Below the pieces are notes generated by a model. It was not told the origin of the DNA, did no database searches, and worked only from the letters and a program-made list of their open reading frames with translations. This document shows, piece by piece, positions 27,901-35,605 of a stretch of DNA of 64,000 nt (positions are counted from its first letter, which is position 1; the number at the start of each line of letters is the position of its first letter). Where the stretch lies: NCBI GenBank assembly GCA_950097015.1, contig CATNEN010000003.1, positions 9,033,501 through 9,097,500 of the forward strand, written 5' to 3'. The DNA is from Macrostomum hystrix. Lineage: Eukaryota > Platyhelminthes > Macrostomidae. Both the position numbers and the translations under genes were made by a program.

Positions 27901-30267
27901 CAAACGGATAGAGGACAACTGAATAGATGACAAACGGATAGATGAGAAATGGATAGATAAGAAACTGATAGATGACAAACGGATAGATTACAAACGGATA
28001 GATGACAAACGGATAGATGACAAACGTATAGATGACAAACGGATAGATGACAAACGGATAGATGACAACTGAATAGATGACAAACGGATAGATGACAAAC
28101 GGATAGATGACAAACGGATAGATGACAAACGGATAGATGACAAACTGATAGATGAGAAACTGATAGATGACAAACTGATAGATGAGAAACTGATAGATGA
28201 CAAACTGATAGATGACAAACGGATAGATGACAAACGGATAGATGAGAAACTGATAGATGAGAAACATATAGATGAGAAGCTGATAGATGACAAACGGATA
28301 GATGAGAAATGGATAGATGAGAAACTGATAGATGACAACTGAATAGATGACAAACTGATAGATGAGAAACTGATAGATGACAAACGGATAGATTACAAAC
28401 GGATAGATGAGAAACTGATAGATGACAAACGGATAGAATAAAACGTATAGATGAGAAAGACTAGAAAGGTTTGGAATGCAAAAGAAAGGATTGCCATGAA
28501 ATTCACCAGCCAGTTTAGCTTTCGCCTGCTGATACTGCTGCTGCTGCTGCTGCTGTTCAAACTCGGCATTTATCATGACCGCCTCTAGTCGGCGTCGCTT
28601 TGTGCCGCCCCCACCTCCGCCGCCGCGAGTAGCGTCGCTGCCGCCGCCCGCTGCGCCGCCAGACCATGCGGCTAGAGCTGCCTCGGAAGAGGACTGCATC
28701 CTAAACTGGAAAGCTGTCATATCCTGAGGCATTCTACGTCGCAAACTAGCATAATAGACATCGTCTGTAAATACACCGTCGCCGTCGTAGAGTAGGCCAG
28801 GCTCGCCCGTACTCAAACCGGCGTCTAATAGACTCATGAGATCTTCGGGATCTTCGTCCCAATCTAAATCGTCGTCAGCTTCGTCGTCTTTAGATAGAAG
28901 ATTATTAACGGCCATGTTGACATCTAGATTGGTGCGTTGCAATTCGCGCACTATTAATTGACGCGATTTGCCTTGGAGTACAGCTTGGCATTGTTGAACA
29001 AGAGATTCGGGAACGTCCTGAGCTGGCACAACCTGAATGGATTAAAGTCAAAGAGTGCGTTAACAGACAAAATAAATTAACAGTAGAACTACTACCAAGC
29101 CATTTTCCGCCTATTTTTACACCAAGGTGAATCCACCCCCCCTTAAACTTTTTAGGTAGCCTAATATTTAGGCCTGATCAGTGAAATTGGAGAAATTCGC
29201 GTCAGGCTGTCCATAGTGGCCTAGTTCCACCTGTTGTAGCCATTGAAGGTCCAACAGTCCATCTAGATAAAGGTAGGTGACTACCGAAGATGGAGATGAT
29301 GCAGGCACATTCGAGTGATATACTGATAAAATTTTAAGGCCCGAAATGCCGCACTGAGGCGCGGTGCTAATCCGTAAATAGGGCTGTATGAAATACACTA
29401 GCGCTTATAGGAAAAATCAGACCTTCGGCCAGAACCATTGAATATCTCGACGGTCTGAAGAGCTGGCGACTTGATTATTGTTTCAGAAGATGCAAAACAA
29501 AAAGTTTGGCTTTCGTGTGCTTTCGTTGCTCCATTCGGGTGCAGCAAAATTAATTGTCGGGGGGTCATTCCCGCCTTGGTAGTTCTACTGTTAATACATA
29601 ATGCGTAACAGGTAAAATAGACTAAATCCTCACCGATCGACCAATAATAACGCCGCTGCGCCTCAGATCTCGAAGTAGGCCGCGGCCTCTACTGCCAGAT
29701 AGAAATGTCGGCTGGATGACGCGGCCCCTAGCGGCGGCGGCCGCTGCGGCAGCTGCGGCTACAGCCGATGACGACGACGAGCCTCCGCCGGCGCCGCCGT
29801 CCGGATCGGCAGTAGATCCCTGGCCGGGACGATTCGAGGAACTGCCGGAGCTGCTGCCGCCGCTGTTTCCACCTCCGCTACCGCCGCCGATGCCGAATAC
29901 ATTCAGCTTGATGTCATAGAATGATTTGTTACTGCCGCCGCCTCCGCCACTAGCGCCGCCGCCGCCGCTGCCTCGAAGCTGAGAAGACGATTGATAATGA
30001 TGCGACTGCGGGCCAGACTGCTGCTGACTGTCCGACTTGCCTTTTCTACCTCCGCCGCCGCCACCGCCGCTACCCCCGCTGCCGCCACCACCGTCGGAGC
30101 GTTCAGTGACGCTGAATGCTAGTCGACAGACGCGACCGTCTTCGAATAGGAAGGCGACGTGATTCGGGCCGACAACTGCTTGGACGATTGAAGAATTCAG
30201 CAGGGCGGCCAAGGGTGGTGCATTGGCTAGGCCTTGCTTGGAGATTTTGTCAGATATTTCTCGAATG
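640..30267 (-). CDS. UBR5: UBR5/hyd-like HECT E3 ubiquitin ligase, 12 exons, partial at both ends
   Basis: Large N-recognin E3 ubiquitin ligase, known to act mainly in the nucleus. Exons, 5' to 3' on the minus strand: 30267-29634, 29032-28507, 27742-27280, 26591-25493, 24642-23950, 23606-22885, 21874-19750, 19545-19189, 18966-18166, 3402-3031, 1714-1386, 949-640. Each has AG before it and GT after it, and all twelve join without a phase break, giving about 2,810 codons. Domain order matches animal UBR5: N-terminal motif (VVGPNH, EDGRVCR), UBA, RCC1-like propeller, UBR box, acidic/Ser-rich linker, MLLE, HECT. The first exon (initiator Met and about 20 residues) was not found; about 150 residues of HECT, including the catalytic Cys, lie left of base 1. 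Gln, Ala, Gly and Pro runs swell the linkers. Family assignment is very secure; single splice sites are by eye. Confidence 0.96.
1180..1300 (+). repeat. tRNA-derived SINE, head and start of body
   Basis: Contains GTTGTAGCCTAGTGGAGG (A box) and AGGGGTTCGATTCCTG (B box), with the shared ACGACTTGAAGGTC of the element at 1-245. It lies in a UBR5 intron and is followed by a GAAT microsatellite (about 1300-1378). Confidence 0.6.
1386..1714 (-). CDS. UBR5: UBR5 exon: MLLE (PABC) domain
   Basis: Encodes [20 protein letters not shown] and [18 protein letters not shown], the MLLE/PABC domain found in poly(A)-binding protein and UBR5, which binds PAM2 peptides. A Ser/Glu linker follows, then [16 protein letters not shown], conserved just before HECT. 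Donor GTTTGA at 1385. Confidence 0.94.
1815..2740. repeat. 35-bp minisatellite, about 26 copies, UBR5 intron
   Basis: The unit contains AATAGACTAGAAATCACACT followed by CCCTATTAGATGAG, with variants CCCACTATTAGA, ATAAG and GATATAG arranged in recurring blocks. It fills most of the intron between 1715 and 3030. Confidence 0.92.
3031..3402 (-). CDS. UBR5: UBR5 exon: RVKVTFKDE block before MLLE
   Basis: Acceptor GCATCCGCAG. Encodes [20 protein letters not shown] and [20 protein letters not shown], nearly identical in pattern to other animals, then a basic linker and RLFPK before donor GTTTGT at 3030. Exon length 372 bp, phase 0. Confidence 0.94.
3525..3970. repeat. 22-23-bp minisatellite, about 19 copies, UBR5 intron
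   Basis: Unit GTCAATGGATTTTTAGAGAG plus two to five G. The G-run length differs between copies. Confidence 0.9.
3971..7744. other. UBR5 intron, no gene seen
   Basis: Apart from the 15-bp array at 4780-4950, only short, low-complexity ORFs. A plus ORF at 7230-7610 is basic and has no family resemblance; it may be upstream sequence of the nested gene. Confidence 0.6.
4780..4950. repeat. 15-bp minisatellite, about 11 copies
   Basis: Unit GAGATGAGACAGGGG. Its reverse complement CCCCTGTCTCATCTC matches the CTCTCCCGTGTCTCAT arrays at 11.3 and 43.1 kb. Confidence 0.85.
7745..8479 (+). CDS. Nested intronless gene, 244-residue four-transmembrane protein, function unknown
   Basis: A single ORF lies inside the 14.8-kb UBR5 intron on the opposite strand. 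The N-terminus has an Ala run (about residues 10-18) and a basic Gln/Arg segment (39-60), probably cytosolic. Four hydrophobic segments are visible at about 68-92, 108-131, 142-165 and 184-206, followed by a Cys cluster CVCRASLRC (208-216) that could be palmitoylated and an acidic tail. The segment pattern recalls tetraspan/MARVEL or MS4A-like proteins, but no diagnostic motif (such as CCG) is present, so no family is assigned. Start is the first Met. Codon use looks coding, and the reading frame is not part of any repeat. An AATAAA-like site lies near 8953. It could be a retrogene, as it lacks introns where neighbouring genes have them. Confidence 0.75.
   Translation: MNCQASTSSAAAAAAAAALGTESNSASGSTITTPMSGSRRQRQLQQNRQRQPQAWGWRQRFTSPDHFVFNAFIVLVLASGLIVVESFQFFFCYLANLDCLDLYSSPPAALLYGSGLIIGVYLLLPGVLCLVAARRAPGVIETAMWTCIIGIVLIVILLAATVFEVSQYARLVTRSTTNRGKHSVNLLMCLACITLAGVQLAFLSMETCVCRASLRCQRKGYQMASSDVPAEDRFNYDEDGPTSL
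8480..11228. other. UBR5 intron, no gene seen
   Basis: AT-rich intronic DNA downstream of the nested gene; only a SINE fragment (10795-10848) was recognised. Confidence 0.6.
10795..10848 (-). repeat. Fragment of tRNA-derived SINE
   Basis: The minus strand shows GGCTGTAGCCTAGTGATTTA and ACTTCAGGTC, diverged from the head at 165-245. No body was recognised. Confidence 0.4.
11237..11655. mobile_element. hAT-type miniature element (419 bp) with a minisatellite core
   Basis: Starts CAGGGGTCGGCAAACT and ends AGTTTGCCTACCCCTG, a 16-bp terminal inverted repeat with one mismatch of the classic hAT type. It is flanked by a perfect 8-bp duplication AATTATAA (11229-11236 and 11656-11663). CGGCCCGCGGGCC-like sequence near each end recurs in subterminal positions. 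The centre (about 11330-11570) is a 16-bp tandem repeat (CTCTCCCGTGTCTAAT type). No transposase is present, so it is non-autonomous. Confidence 0.9.
11330..11570. repeat. 16-bp minisatellite inside the hAT element
   Basis: About 15 copies of CTCTCCCGTGTCTTAT variants. The same unit makes up the array at 43080-43615, and a 15-bp reverse-complement relative lies at 4780-4950. Confidence 0.85.
11664..12334. other. UBR5 intron, nothing recognised
   Basis: Unique AT-rich DNA between the hAT element and the 30-bp array. Confidence 0.6.
12335..13805. repeat. 30-bp minisatellite, about 49 copies, UBR5 intron
   Basis: The unit runs CCCTAGATCTAACTAGAAAA then GTTGGGCTTT, exactly 30 bp so that copies stay in register for over 1.4 kb. 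Variants (AGATCTTACT, AGTAGAAATTTT, GTTAAGATTT) recur in short strings, a higher-order pattern. Confidence 0.95.
13800..14112. repeat. 30-bp minisatellite, second subfamily, about 10 copies
   Basis: Directly continues the previous array, but the unit is CGGGATTTCCCTAGTCCTAA then CTCGAAATCT. This is the subfamily that makes up the separate array at 16560-17095. Confidence 0.92.
14113..14784. other. UBR5 intron, nothing recognised
   Basis: Unique AT-rich spacer between two minisatellites. Confidence 0.6.
14785..15596. repeat. 33-bp minisatellite, about 25 copies, UBR5 intron
   Basis: The unit is TTGGGACTCGTAGTAGCTCT then ACCACTAGTAACT. A second type with ACCACTTGTTACTTGGGG is interspersed at 14973, 15072, 15138, 15369 and 15468, spaced by whole units. 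Because 33 is divisible by 3, long ORFs appear in two plus frames and one minus frame; these are not taken as genes. Confidence 0.93.
15597..16559. other. UBR5 intron, CA microsatellite only
   Basis: A short CA run at about 15827-15847; otherwise unique sequence with small ORFs that resemble nothing. Confidence 0.6.
16560..17095. repeat. 30-bp minisatellite, about 17 copies, UBR5 intron
   Basis: The unit is CGGGATTTCCCTAGTCCTAA then CTAGAAATCT. Closely related to 13800-14112, 2.4 kb away; the edges are more diverged than the centre. Confidence 0.9.
17096..17699. other. UBR5 intron, nothing recognised
   Basis: Unique AT-rich spacer between minisatellites. Confidence 0.6.
17700..18050. repeat. 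37-bp minisatellite, about 9 copies, UBR5 intron
   Basis: The unit is AGGAATGAGAGAGATGAGAC then AGCTAAGGGTGAGATCA. It contains GAGATGAGACA, the core of the arrays at 4.8, 11.3 and 43.1 kb. It ends about 115 bp from the exon at 18166. Confidence 0.9.
18166..18966 (-). CDS. UBR5: UBR5 exon: pre-MLLE region with long Pro run
   Basis: Encodes [20 protein letters not shown], a long Pro-rich insertion with two proline runs split by Ser-Leu, a His/Gln run, then [20 protein letters not shown] and [19 protein letters not shown], ending [15 protein letters not shown]. These blocks follow the UBR5 segment before the RVKVTFKDE motif. Donor GTGAGA at 18165 starts the 14.8-kb intron. Confidence 0.92.
19189..19545 (-). 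CDS. UBR5: UBR5 exon: helical segment with Ala/Gln runs
   Basis: Acceptor TTCCACAG. Encodes [20 protein letters not shown], a counterpart of the WNWMV..DSTEAQLRYG segment of animal UBR5, then an Ala run, a Gly/Ser run, a Gln/His run and [11 protein letters not shown]. Donor GTTTGT at 19188. Length is 357 bp, phase 0 on both sides. Confidence 0.85.
19750..21874 (-). CDS. UBR5: UBR5 exon: central region with acidic and homopolymer linkers
   Basis: The largest exon (2,125 bp). It starts [18 protein letters not shown], then [50 protein letters not shown] and [15 protein letters not shown], all in UBR5 order. Between these lie Gln, His, Gly, Ala and acidic runs (for example [17 protein letters not shown]). 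The runs are mostly CAG/CTG and GCN triplets in pure stretches, so repeat-length polymorphism is likely. Donor GTAAGA at 19749. Confidence 0.92.
21895..22790. repeat. 20-bp minisatellite, about 42 copies, UBR5 intron
   Basis: Unit GTAATGATTGATGGGATTGG. A three-unit block (GGGATCGG, GGTATTGA, GGGATTGG variants) recurs between about 22230 and 22480. The minus strand is open for 239 codons but purely repetitive. Confidence 0.93.
22885..23606 (-). CDS. UBR5: UBR5 exon: UBR-box zinc finger
   Basis: Starts [12 protein letters not shown], passes Gln and Ser/Ala runs, then gives [19 protein letters not shown] and, at the 3' end, a complete UBR box: [40 protein letters not shown] and [10 protein letters not shown]. 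All cysteines and histidines expected to bind zinc in UBR5-type boxes are present. The UBR box recognises destabilising N-terminal residues in N-degron substrates. Donor GTGAGT at 22884. Confidence 0.95.
23690..23830 (-). repeat. Fragment of the same SINE-like repeat in a UBR5 intron
   Basis: Shares GTACACATCTGTGTGAGTAC and GCTCAGGAGTCAGCGAAAC with the 46.2-kb copy; the 5' region is diverged. Confidence 0.5.
23950..24642 (-). CDS. UBR5: UBR5 exon: end of propeller, linker
   Basis: Acceptor AATTTTAG; exon starts [10 protein letters not shown] and contains the recognisable block [19 protein letters not shown] followed by LPPLKS and an HLAVSV segment. Gly/Ser runs separate them. Donor is GTCAGT at 23949, phase 0. 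Confidence 0.88.
24760..25440. repeat. 23-bp minisatellite, about 28 copies, UBR5 intron
   Basis: Unit GTAGGAGTAACTTTAGGGTG plus ACT, with variants GAAGGAGTG and TGTGGAGTG. It fills most of the intron 24643-25492. Confidence 0.92.
25493..26591 (-). CDS. UBR5: UBR5 exon: propeller continuation with Ala run
   Basis: Begins [18 protein letters not shown], matching the UBR5 segment after the propeller start, then a Gln run, [24 protein letters not shown], a long Ala run, MPPPPSPAS, and [20 protein letters not shown]. It ends [24 protein letters not shown] and a further blade before donor GTGGGC at 25492. Ala and Gln runs are insertions relative to vertebrate proteins. Confidence 0.92.
26665..27250. 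repeat. 30-bp minisatellite, about 19 copies, UBR5 intron
   Basis: The unit is AATGAGTCATCCTAAACTAG then ACTGGTTGAA. It fills the intron between exons at 26591 and 27280. Confidence 0.92.
27280..27742 (-). CDS. UBR5: UBR5 exon: start of RCC1-like propeller
   Basis: Acceptor AACACAG. The exon opens with [18 protein letters not shown], then [18 protein letters not shown] and HQWRW, the repeated blade-like pattern of the UBR5 propeller, ending GDIYWW. The donor is a strong GTAAGT at 27279. The W codon is split with the next exon, and phase fits exactly. Confidence 0.92.
27820..28460. repeat. 15-bp minisatellite, about 43 copies, UBR5 intron
   Basis: Unit GATAGATGACAAACG with GAGAAACT and CAACTGAA variants. 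The minus frame of the upstream exon stays open through the whole array as a five-residue repeat. Confidence 0.92.
28507..29032 (-). CDS. UBR5: UBR5 exon: UBA domain
   Basis: Begins after TTCAG and encodes [11 protein letters not shown] followed by a UBA-type three-helix domain ([29 protein letters not shown]), then an acidic stretch and [11 protein letters not shown], all in UBR5 order. The UBA domain binds ubiquitin. A Gln run precedes the donor GTGAAT at 28506. Reading frame stays open through the donor into the adjacent intron minisatellite for about 250 more codons, so the exon end rests on the splice signal and phase, not on a stop. Confidence 0.9.
29033..29633. other. UBR5 intron with one coding-like minus ORF
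   Basis: The only intron over 500 bp here without a minisatellite. A minus-strand stretch (29398-29168) follows an AG (TTTCATACAG) and encodes 70 or so non-repetitive residues before a stop; see findings. Confidence 0.5.
29634..30267 (-). CDS. UBR5: UBR5 exon: N-terminal conserved motif plus Gly/Ser/Ala-rich linker
   Basis: Acceptor TTAAAACAG before 30267; one base completes a split codon. It encodes IREISDKI, then [16 protein letters not shown] and EDGRVCR, which follow the N-terminal order of animal UBR5. After this come long Gly, Ser and Ala runs that look like low-complexity linker, then RGRGLLRDL before the donor GTGAGG at 29633. The start is not the first Met in the exon: conserved residues continue upstream of it, so another 5' exon must exist beyond 30267. 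Confidence 0.9.
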
Positions 30268-33200
30268 CTGTTTTAATTTGGGACAAATAAAACGATCTTA
30301 GTTGCAAACAGACGATAAAAAAACCTATTTTAGGCTTGCAAAATTTATACAGATTAACAGAACCAAAAAGTGAAATTAAAATATAGGTAGATTTTAACTA
30401 ATAGCAAAACTGATTTGTATTTTTTAGAAAAAAATGATCAAAATTTTTTCTAAGTAATCTAGAGCTAAAAAAACTAAGTACTTTGTGGTTTTGAGGTAAC
30501 ATAAAAATCTGTACCTTTTTTCTGTTTATCTGTTTTTGTGAATTTAGCGTCACTAGTGTCACTTGAACACAATTCTTAAATATATTATGAACCTTTATAA
30601 TCTTGAAGGAATAATATGTAATTATAGTATATTTGGAACAGAAGGCCCAACTAGTATTTTTTTATATGAGCATATTTAACCGAAACAACTGCTATGCCAA
30701 AAAATGACAAAGTGAGAAGCACTAGCTAGCATAAAATAATATACAACTGTCAAGCTTAACCCATATGCTACTGTTTTTCATAATTTTTTGTAATTTTTAG
30801 TTTTTTAGTGTTTACAATTCTTTGACCTAATTAAATTAGTAATTTCATTTCATTTATTTATTCTAATTTAATTACTTATCTTTACAATTTTGTACTCAGA
30901 TTACTTTTAAAGATAGGAAATACTCAATAAAAGTTCCAGACCTAGATGATATATTTCATTAACACATTTGTGTCAGAATAAGTCTTACCACATGTTTTCC
31001 AACTTGCTGTCAAGAAGCAAAAAATGGGTACAAAGTTTCAAAATTGTAAAAAATGTACAGTTTATTTTTCTGACAACAGCTAATAATTTATTTAAAGTAT
31101 GTGCTTTAACTTATATCTATATTAAGGCTGTGACAACAAATTTTCCCATTCTTTTATAAGAAGTAATGTTAATCAAATTAGATATAGTCTGGACTTTGTT
31201 TGCTTGCTAGCCCTTAAGTTCAACCAAGATGTCTTATTATGATACCAATCACACTAATGTATTACTTGTAGGTAGGTTGCTTAACATGTCAACAGATAAG
31301 CAATGCTAGTTTTCTATGGCATATGTTATCATCGGGCATGTATGGACATGCCTATAGCATAGCATGCCTATGTATGCATAGCAGCTAGATTTTTAGTGAT
31401 AGTTTAGCTGCTGCATTATGACCTGAAGGTCATTTACTTCTTGTACTTGTCTACTTAAACCTAGGTTTTTTATTCTAAAAGTTAGTTGCAATTTGTATCC
31501 AGGATCACATTTTAGGATTGGATTTTTAAGACCAAGATGCACAATAGCTATTCCAAGTTTTTTGTTATGATTTTGTTTTGCTGCTTTTCTTCCTTTTGAG
31601 ATATGTTTTTTATTTTAGGGTGCTATTCAGTATTCTTATCCAAATGCCCAAAAACTCCCTTGAATGTTGACAAAAAGGTATTACCTTGAATTATGGTACT
31701 TGTGCATACATGAATAACATTGTAAAAAATGTAAGCTGCTGTGGTAAGCAATAAAAATATAGTTTGACTTGAATCCCATATTTGTATCTCTTTCTAAAGG
31801 TCCCCAAGCTGTTGTAGTCTTTTAAGCTACAGACATCATTTTGCCAATTTGAGTATAGCTTTGTGAAAATATATTGTATCTTGTAAAATTGAATGGTCTG
31901 CCAAACAAGTTAATTGCTAACACATTAGACTGGCAATCCTGAAATTTTCTGTTACATTATTTCACACTCTTTTATGGAACTTTAGGGAGAGATAAGTATG
32001 GGGGCACACAAAAATGTTGCAGAGTTAAAGAACTGATTGCAGAAAACACAGGCTGTCAAAGTTGTACTACTGGCATAGGTAATAGTGTCCAAACCAGTAC
32101 AGGATATTGCCAAACTGATGATCAGGGAAGGCCTGGCGCCACATAAACTCTTGCAGGTATGTGCTAAAAGGGCATCCAAAGTCCTATGCATGGCCTGGAA
32201 TTTGGCCTTGCAGTAGGCCCACATGTGAGCATCCAGGTTATTTGGGTCACGGAAATGCAATAAATGATTCACTGTCAGGTTTGTAAAAGCGAGTGAAATA
32301 ATTTAATGCAGGAATCTGTGGGATTGCTGTTAAACTGTTAATTGATTTACTCATTTAGAATTTCTACATTTCATAAATATAAAGGAAAATCACATTTAAT
32401 CAAAAACATGATTTCATTGCGATTAGATTACAAATGTTGAATCTCAAGAACTCGTTGACATTCTCTGACACTTGGTCATTCAGTAATGATAAAAATATAA
32501 CTAAAAAGTAGAGCTACAAAAAAAGATACAAAAAACTTTATAAATTAGGCAGCCATTTGATTATTCGTCCGGTTAAGTGAGTTATAACTTATAACTAAGT
32601 TATAAGGGGTTGTAACACTACCACAAGAGCCTCTATCATTTGTAAGATAAAATAATTAACAAGCTGCAAAAGGACAGTCATTCAGATTTGAATTTTGTCT
32701 CAAATTATTTTCGCTTATCAGCTAATTAAAAAATTAAAACCTTTTCCAGAAAATTGGTTGTTTCAGGGACTAACTTAGTTCATGGGTATAGTTTGGTCTT
32801 TGCGAGGTCAAGACTCAAGATGGCTCTCAGCAGGGCAAGAGTGGTCTTTGGGAGGATCATTGCTCCTGCTCGTTGAAAGGGAAGAAATTAAGTCCTTGGA
32901 TGGTTAACAGGTTAACCGGACAAATAACAACTACCTATAAATTATACATTTTGTTCCTAATTGCACCATACTCTGTACATACTGCATGTAATTAGAACTT
33001 AAGAACTACAGAAAATAGATAAAAAATTATGCTAATCTGTTTGCAGTTTTTGTTTTTAGCTTAGTTAGGTACATTCTAAAATACTAAATATTTGCTGTTA
33101 AATGGCTACTTCTTACCTTTCATTGAAAGATTCCTGAGTCAAAGGAAGTCTATGAATCAAACTCTGTATAATCCACATTTAAGCGATTTTCTTATTTGAC

Positions 33201-34518
33201 TTCCTTCACCGTAGTGAAGTAAAGCACAAGCTAGCTTTATCTGGTCTGATAGTTTGATAGCTTTGTCCGACAGAAACTGTTGTGCTATCGGAATATAAAA
33301 TTATTTGTTGTGTTGACGCAACTTGTATATAAAATGTATTAGGAAACAGCTCTAAAAGATTGGATTTTGTATTGCTACATTGCCATCTCGTTACCACAGA
33401 GTTTGAATGATAAGCTCAATATTGTAGATTCAGTGCTGTATTTTGTAACGTAGGAAGAATGAAACTTGCGATGTAAATAACAGTTTCTTAGTGTTTAAGA
33501 AAAACTGTTATACAACTCGCAAATTTGAAATTATTGACTCAAAAATTCGAAAAATCATTATTAATATGTAAAGATTAAGTTTTTTAAAGTTACTTAATCA
33601 GTAAATTATTCTTTTCTTCAGATGAAAATCGTAATTGCCTCTACTTTTATTTTACTATGCTTTTTTAATAATGACTTCAAACGAGTATCCGTTACTGTAC
33701 ATCTTAACCAAAGGTATGCTAACCAAGAAGACAAAAAGATTCGGAAATATTCGGGAATTATATGTATAAATTATATTATGCGCTGAATGATTAAGTGAAT
33801 GCCGAGCAAGCCTGCACACCGACGGCGCAAGCAGCTCACAGTCTCGAGAGTAGAGTGCAGGCGCTAATATGTATCTTAAATGTTTTTACCGGACCGTTTT
33901 TACCTCATCCAAATCTAGAGGATACGATAATAATTCTTCCAGCTTATAAGAGTTCCCTGTAAGTAAGCACAAGACTCAGCATGGTCCATGATAGCAGTAA
34001 AATACCATGCAGATCAATGCATTGATTTAATAGAATCTGGCGAAATTGTTTGTTTTATCACTTTCGGCCTAAATAAGCAGCGCACCTAGCTGCTTTAGTC
34101 AACATCAACCTGCTGACTCGTTAGGTTACAGATAATGGGTCAGCTACTTCCAATTGGTGATGGAATTAGTCCATGTGCATGACTTTGGCTGAAACCCCTT
34201 AGCCGCGATCGTGAATTATCCGTGAGCGTGGCAGCTTTGACTATTCGTCAGGAATATAAGGGAACGTGATTGATCCAGCTCGATATACCTTGGGATCAGA
34301 ATCGCATGGCATCAGCAGTATAATAATCTATGTCGATGTGAATTACTTGCACATAAGCCTGCAGGGTGCACGTGCCGATAACTTTTTAAAGCAAATTTTT
34401 TAACATATTAACGCCGGCAAAAATATGTATATTGGAATCATAATGACACGTAAATGTACATCCATTTATTGATTATCTTATTGTATACCATGGACTACTC
34501 TAGTTAGGTCGAAGTGCA
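30268..34518. other. AT-rich region, presumed UBR5 intron or 5' flank
   Basis: No recognisable exon. The missing UBR5 first exon should lie here or further right, but no HPLPG-like minus-strand coding block was found by eye. A minus ORF at 32272-31982 (96 residues) has no family resemblance. Confidence 0.55.
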
Positions 34519-34591
34519 GTCCGGAAAAATTGCCAACGAGGAGCGAAGCGAGCGAAGCGAGCGTAGCTCCTCGTTGGCAATTTTTTCGGAC
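34519..34591. repeat. Hairpin: 26-bp inverted repeat, 21-bp loop
   Basis: The arms 34519-34544 and 34566-34591 pair with one mismatch and include TTGCCAACGAGGAGC. The loop is a GAAGCGAGC direct repeat. Confidence 0.85.
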
Positions 34592-35004
34592 AAACGAGAC
34601 CGAGATAAGATGTGCTTGAGACTCCACCAACGTAAAATCAACGTTTTAGAAACTAAAATTGATGCAGAATTAAAACCACTTGAGATGAAACCATGTGTGA
34701 CCCCTCTATGGACGTAAAACATTTAGTGCTACAAGATGAGCGACGTGAAAGTTCCATAGCAACGCGTCTTGGTTGCCATGGCAACAAAAAAGTGACTTTT
34801 TTTAGACCCGTCGAAATCTTGAATCTCAAAAAATAAGGATTCACAATATGGAGTCAAAAATTGATTGAACCCAACTTTTGGCGAATTTTCAGACCTTCAA
34901 GACACTGATTGGTTATTTTCCGCTAAATGCTTACCTTGATAGGTAATTCTGTAAAAGTGTGTTTTTCAAGTGTCAAAAAATGCGCATTTTTTTCAACTTT
35001 CAAC

Positions 35005-35052
35005 TGACGCAGCTCAAAGGTCGCGCGTCAGCGCGACCTTTGAGCTGCGTCA
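35005..35052. repeat. Perfect hairpin: 22-bp arms, 4-bp loop
   Basis: TGACGCAGCTCAAAGGTCGC GC (35005-35026) is followed by GTCA and its exact reverse complement (35031-35052). It lies 400 bp from the hairpin at 34519. Confidence 0.88.
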
Positions 35053-35605
35053 TTCTAACGATGGCACCTGGGACTCTTACATGACGCACGACTTTAACCA
35101 AGATACTCACTTTAACTGTACATTCGCACCTGTTAATTACATTAGAATTTTCGACTGGTAGGTATTCGAACCGAAATAAAGGAAATTCAACCTTGTTGCG
35201 AGACTCTAAAAAGTACATGAATGCGGTCATTCTGGTAAGATCTACATGTTTATAATACATTTTGAGCCGTTTCGTCGCACTGACTCTGAGCCATACACTG
35301 CTAAAGTCGATAAACGTGATTTAGGCTATTTTTATGCATTTTTCATGATACAAATGTACAAAAAATAAGAAACGACGACATGCTAGGAAAATCAGACTTT
35401 TTAGGCAAGGTGCACAACTAAATTGCGCACAATATGTATATCTTGAAATTTCGTCTTAGTTTATTGAAGTCGCTGCCAGTACAGAAATGTACTTTAACGA
35501 CGGTACGGGGGGCTTGCATATCGAACATACTTTTTAGCCTGTAACTTTTGAGTTGATTACCGGAGCGCGACGCGCTTGATGTCATTGAACTACATTTTAG
35601 ATGTC

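Noticed and set aside
31982-32272. 96-residue minus ORF as a UBR5 first exon or separate gene
   Set aside because: No resemblance to the UBR5 N-terminus or any family I know, and AT-rich surroundings.
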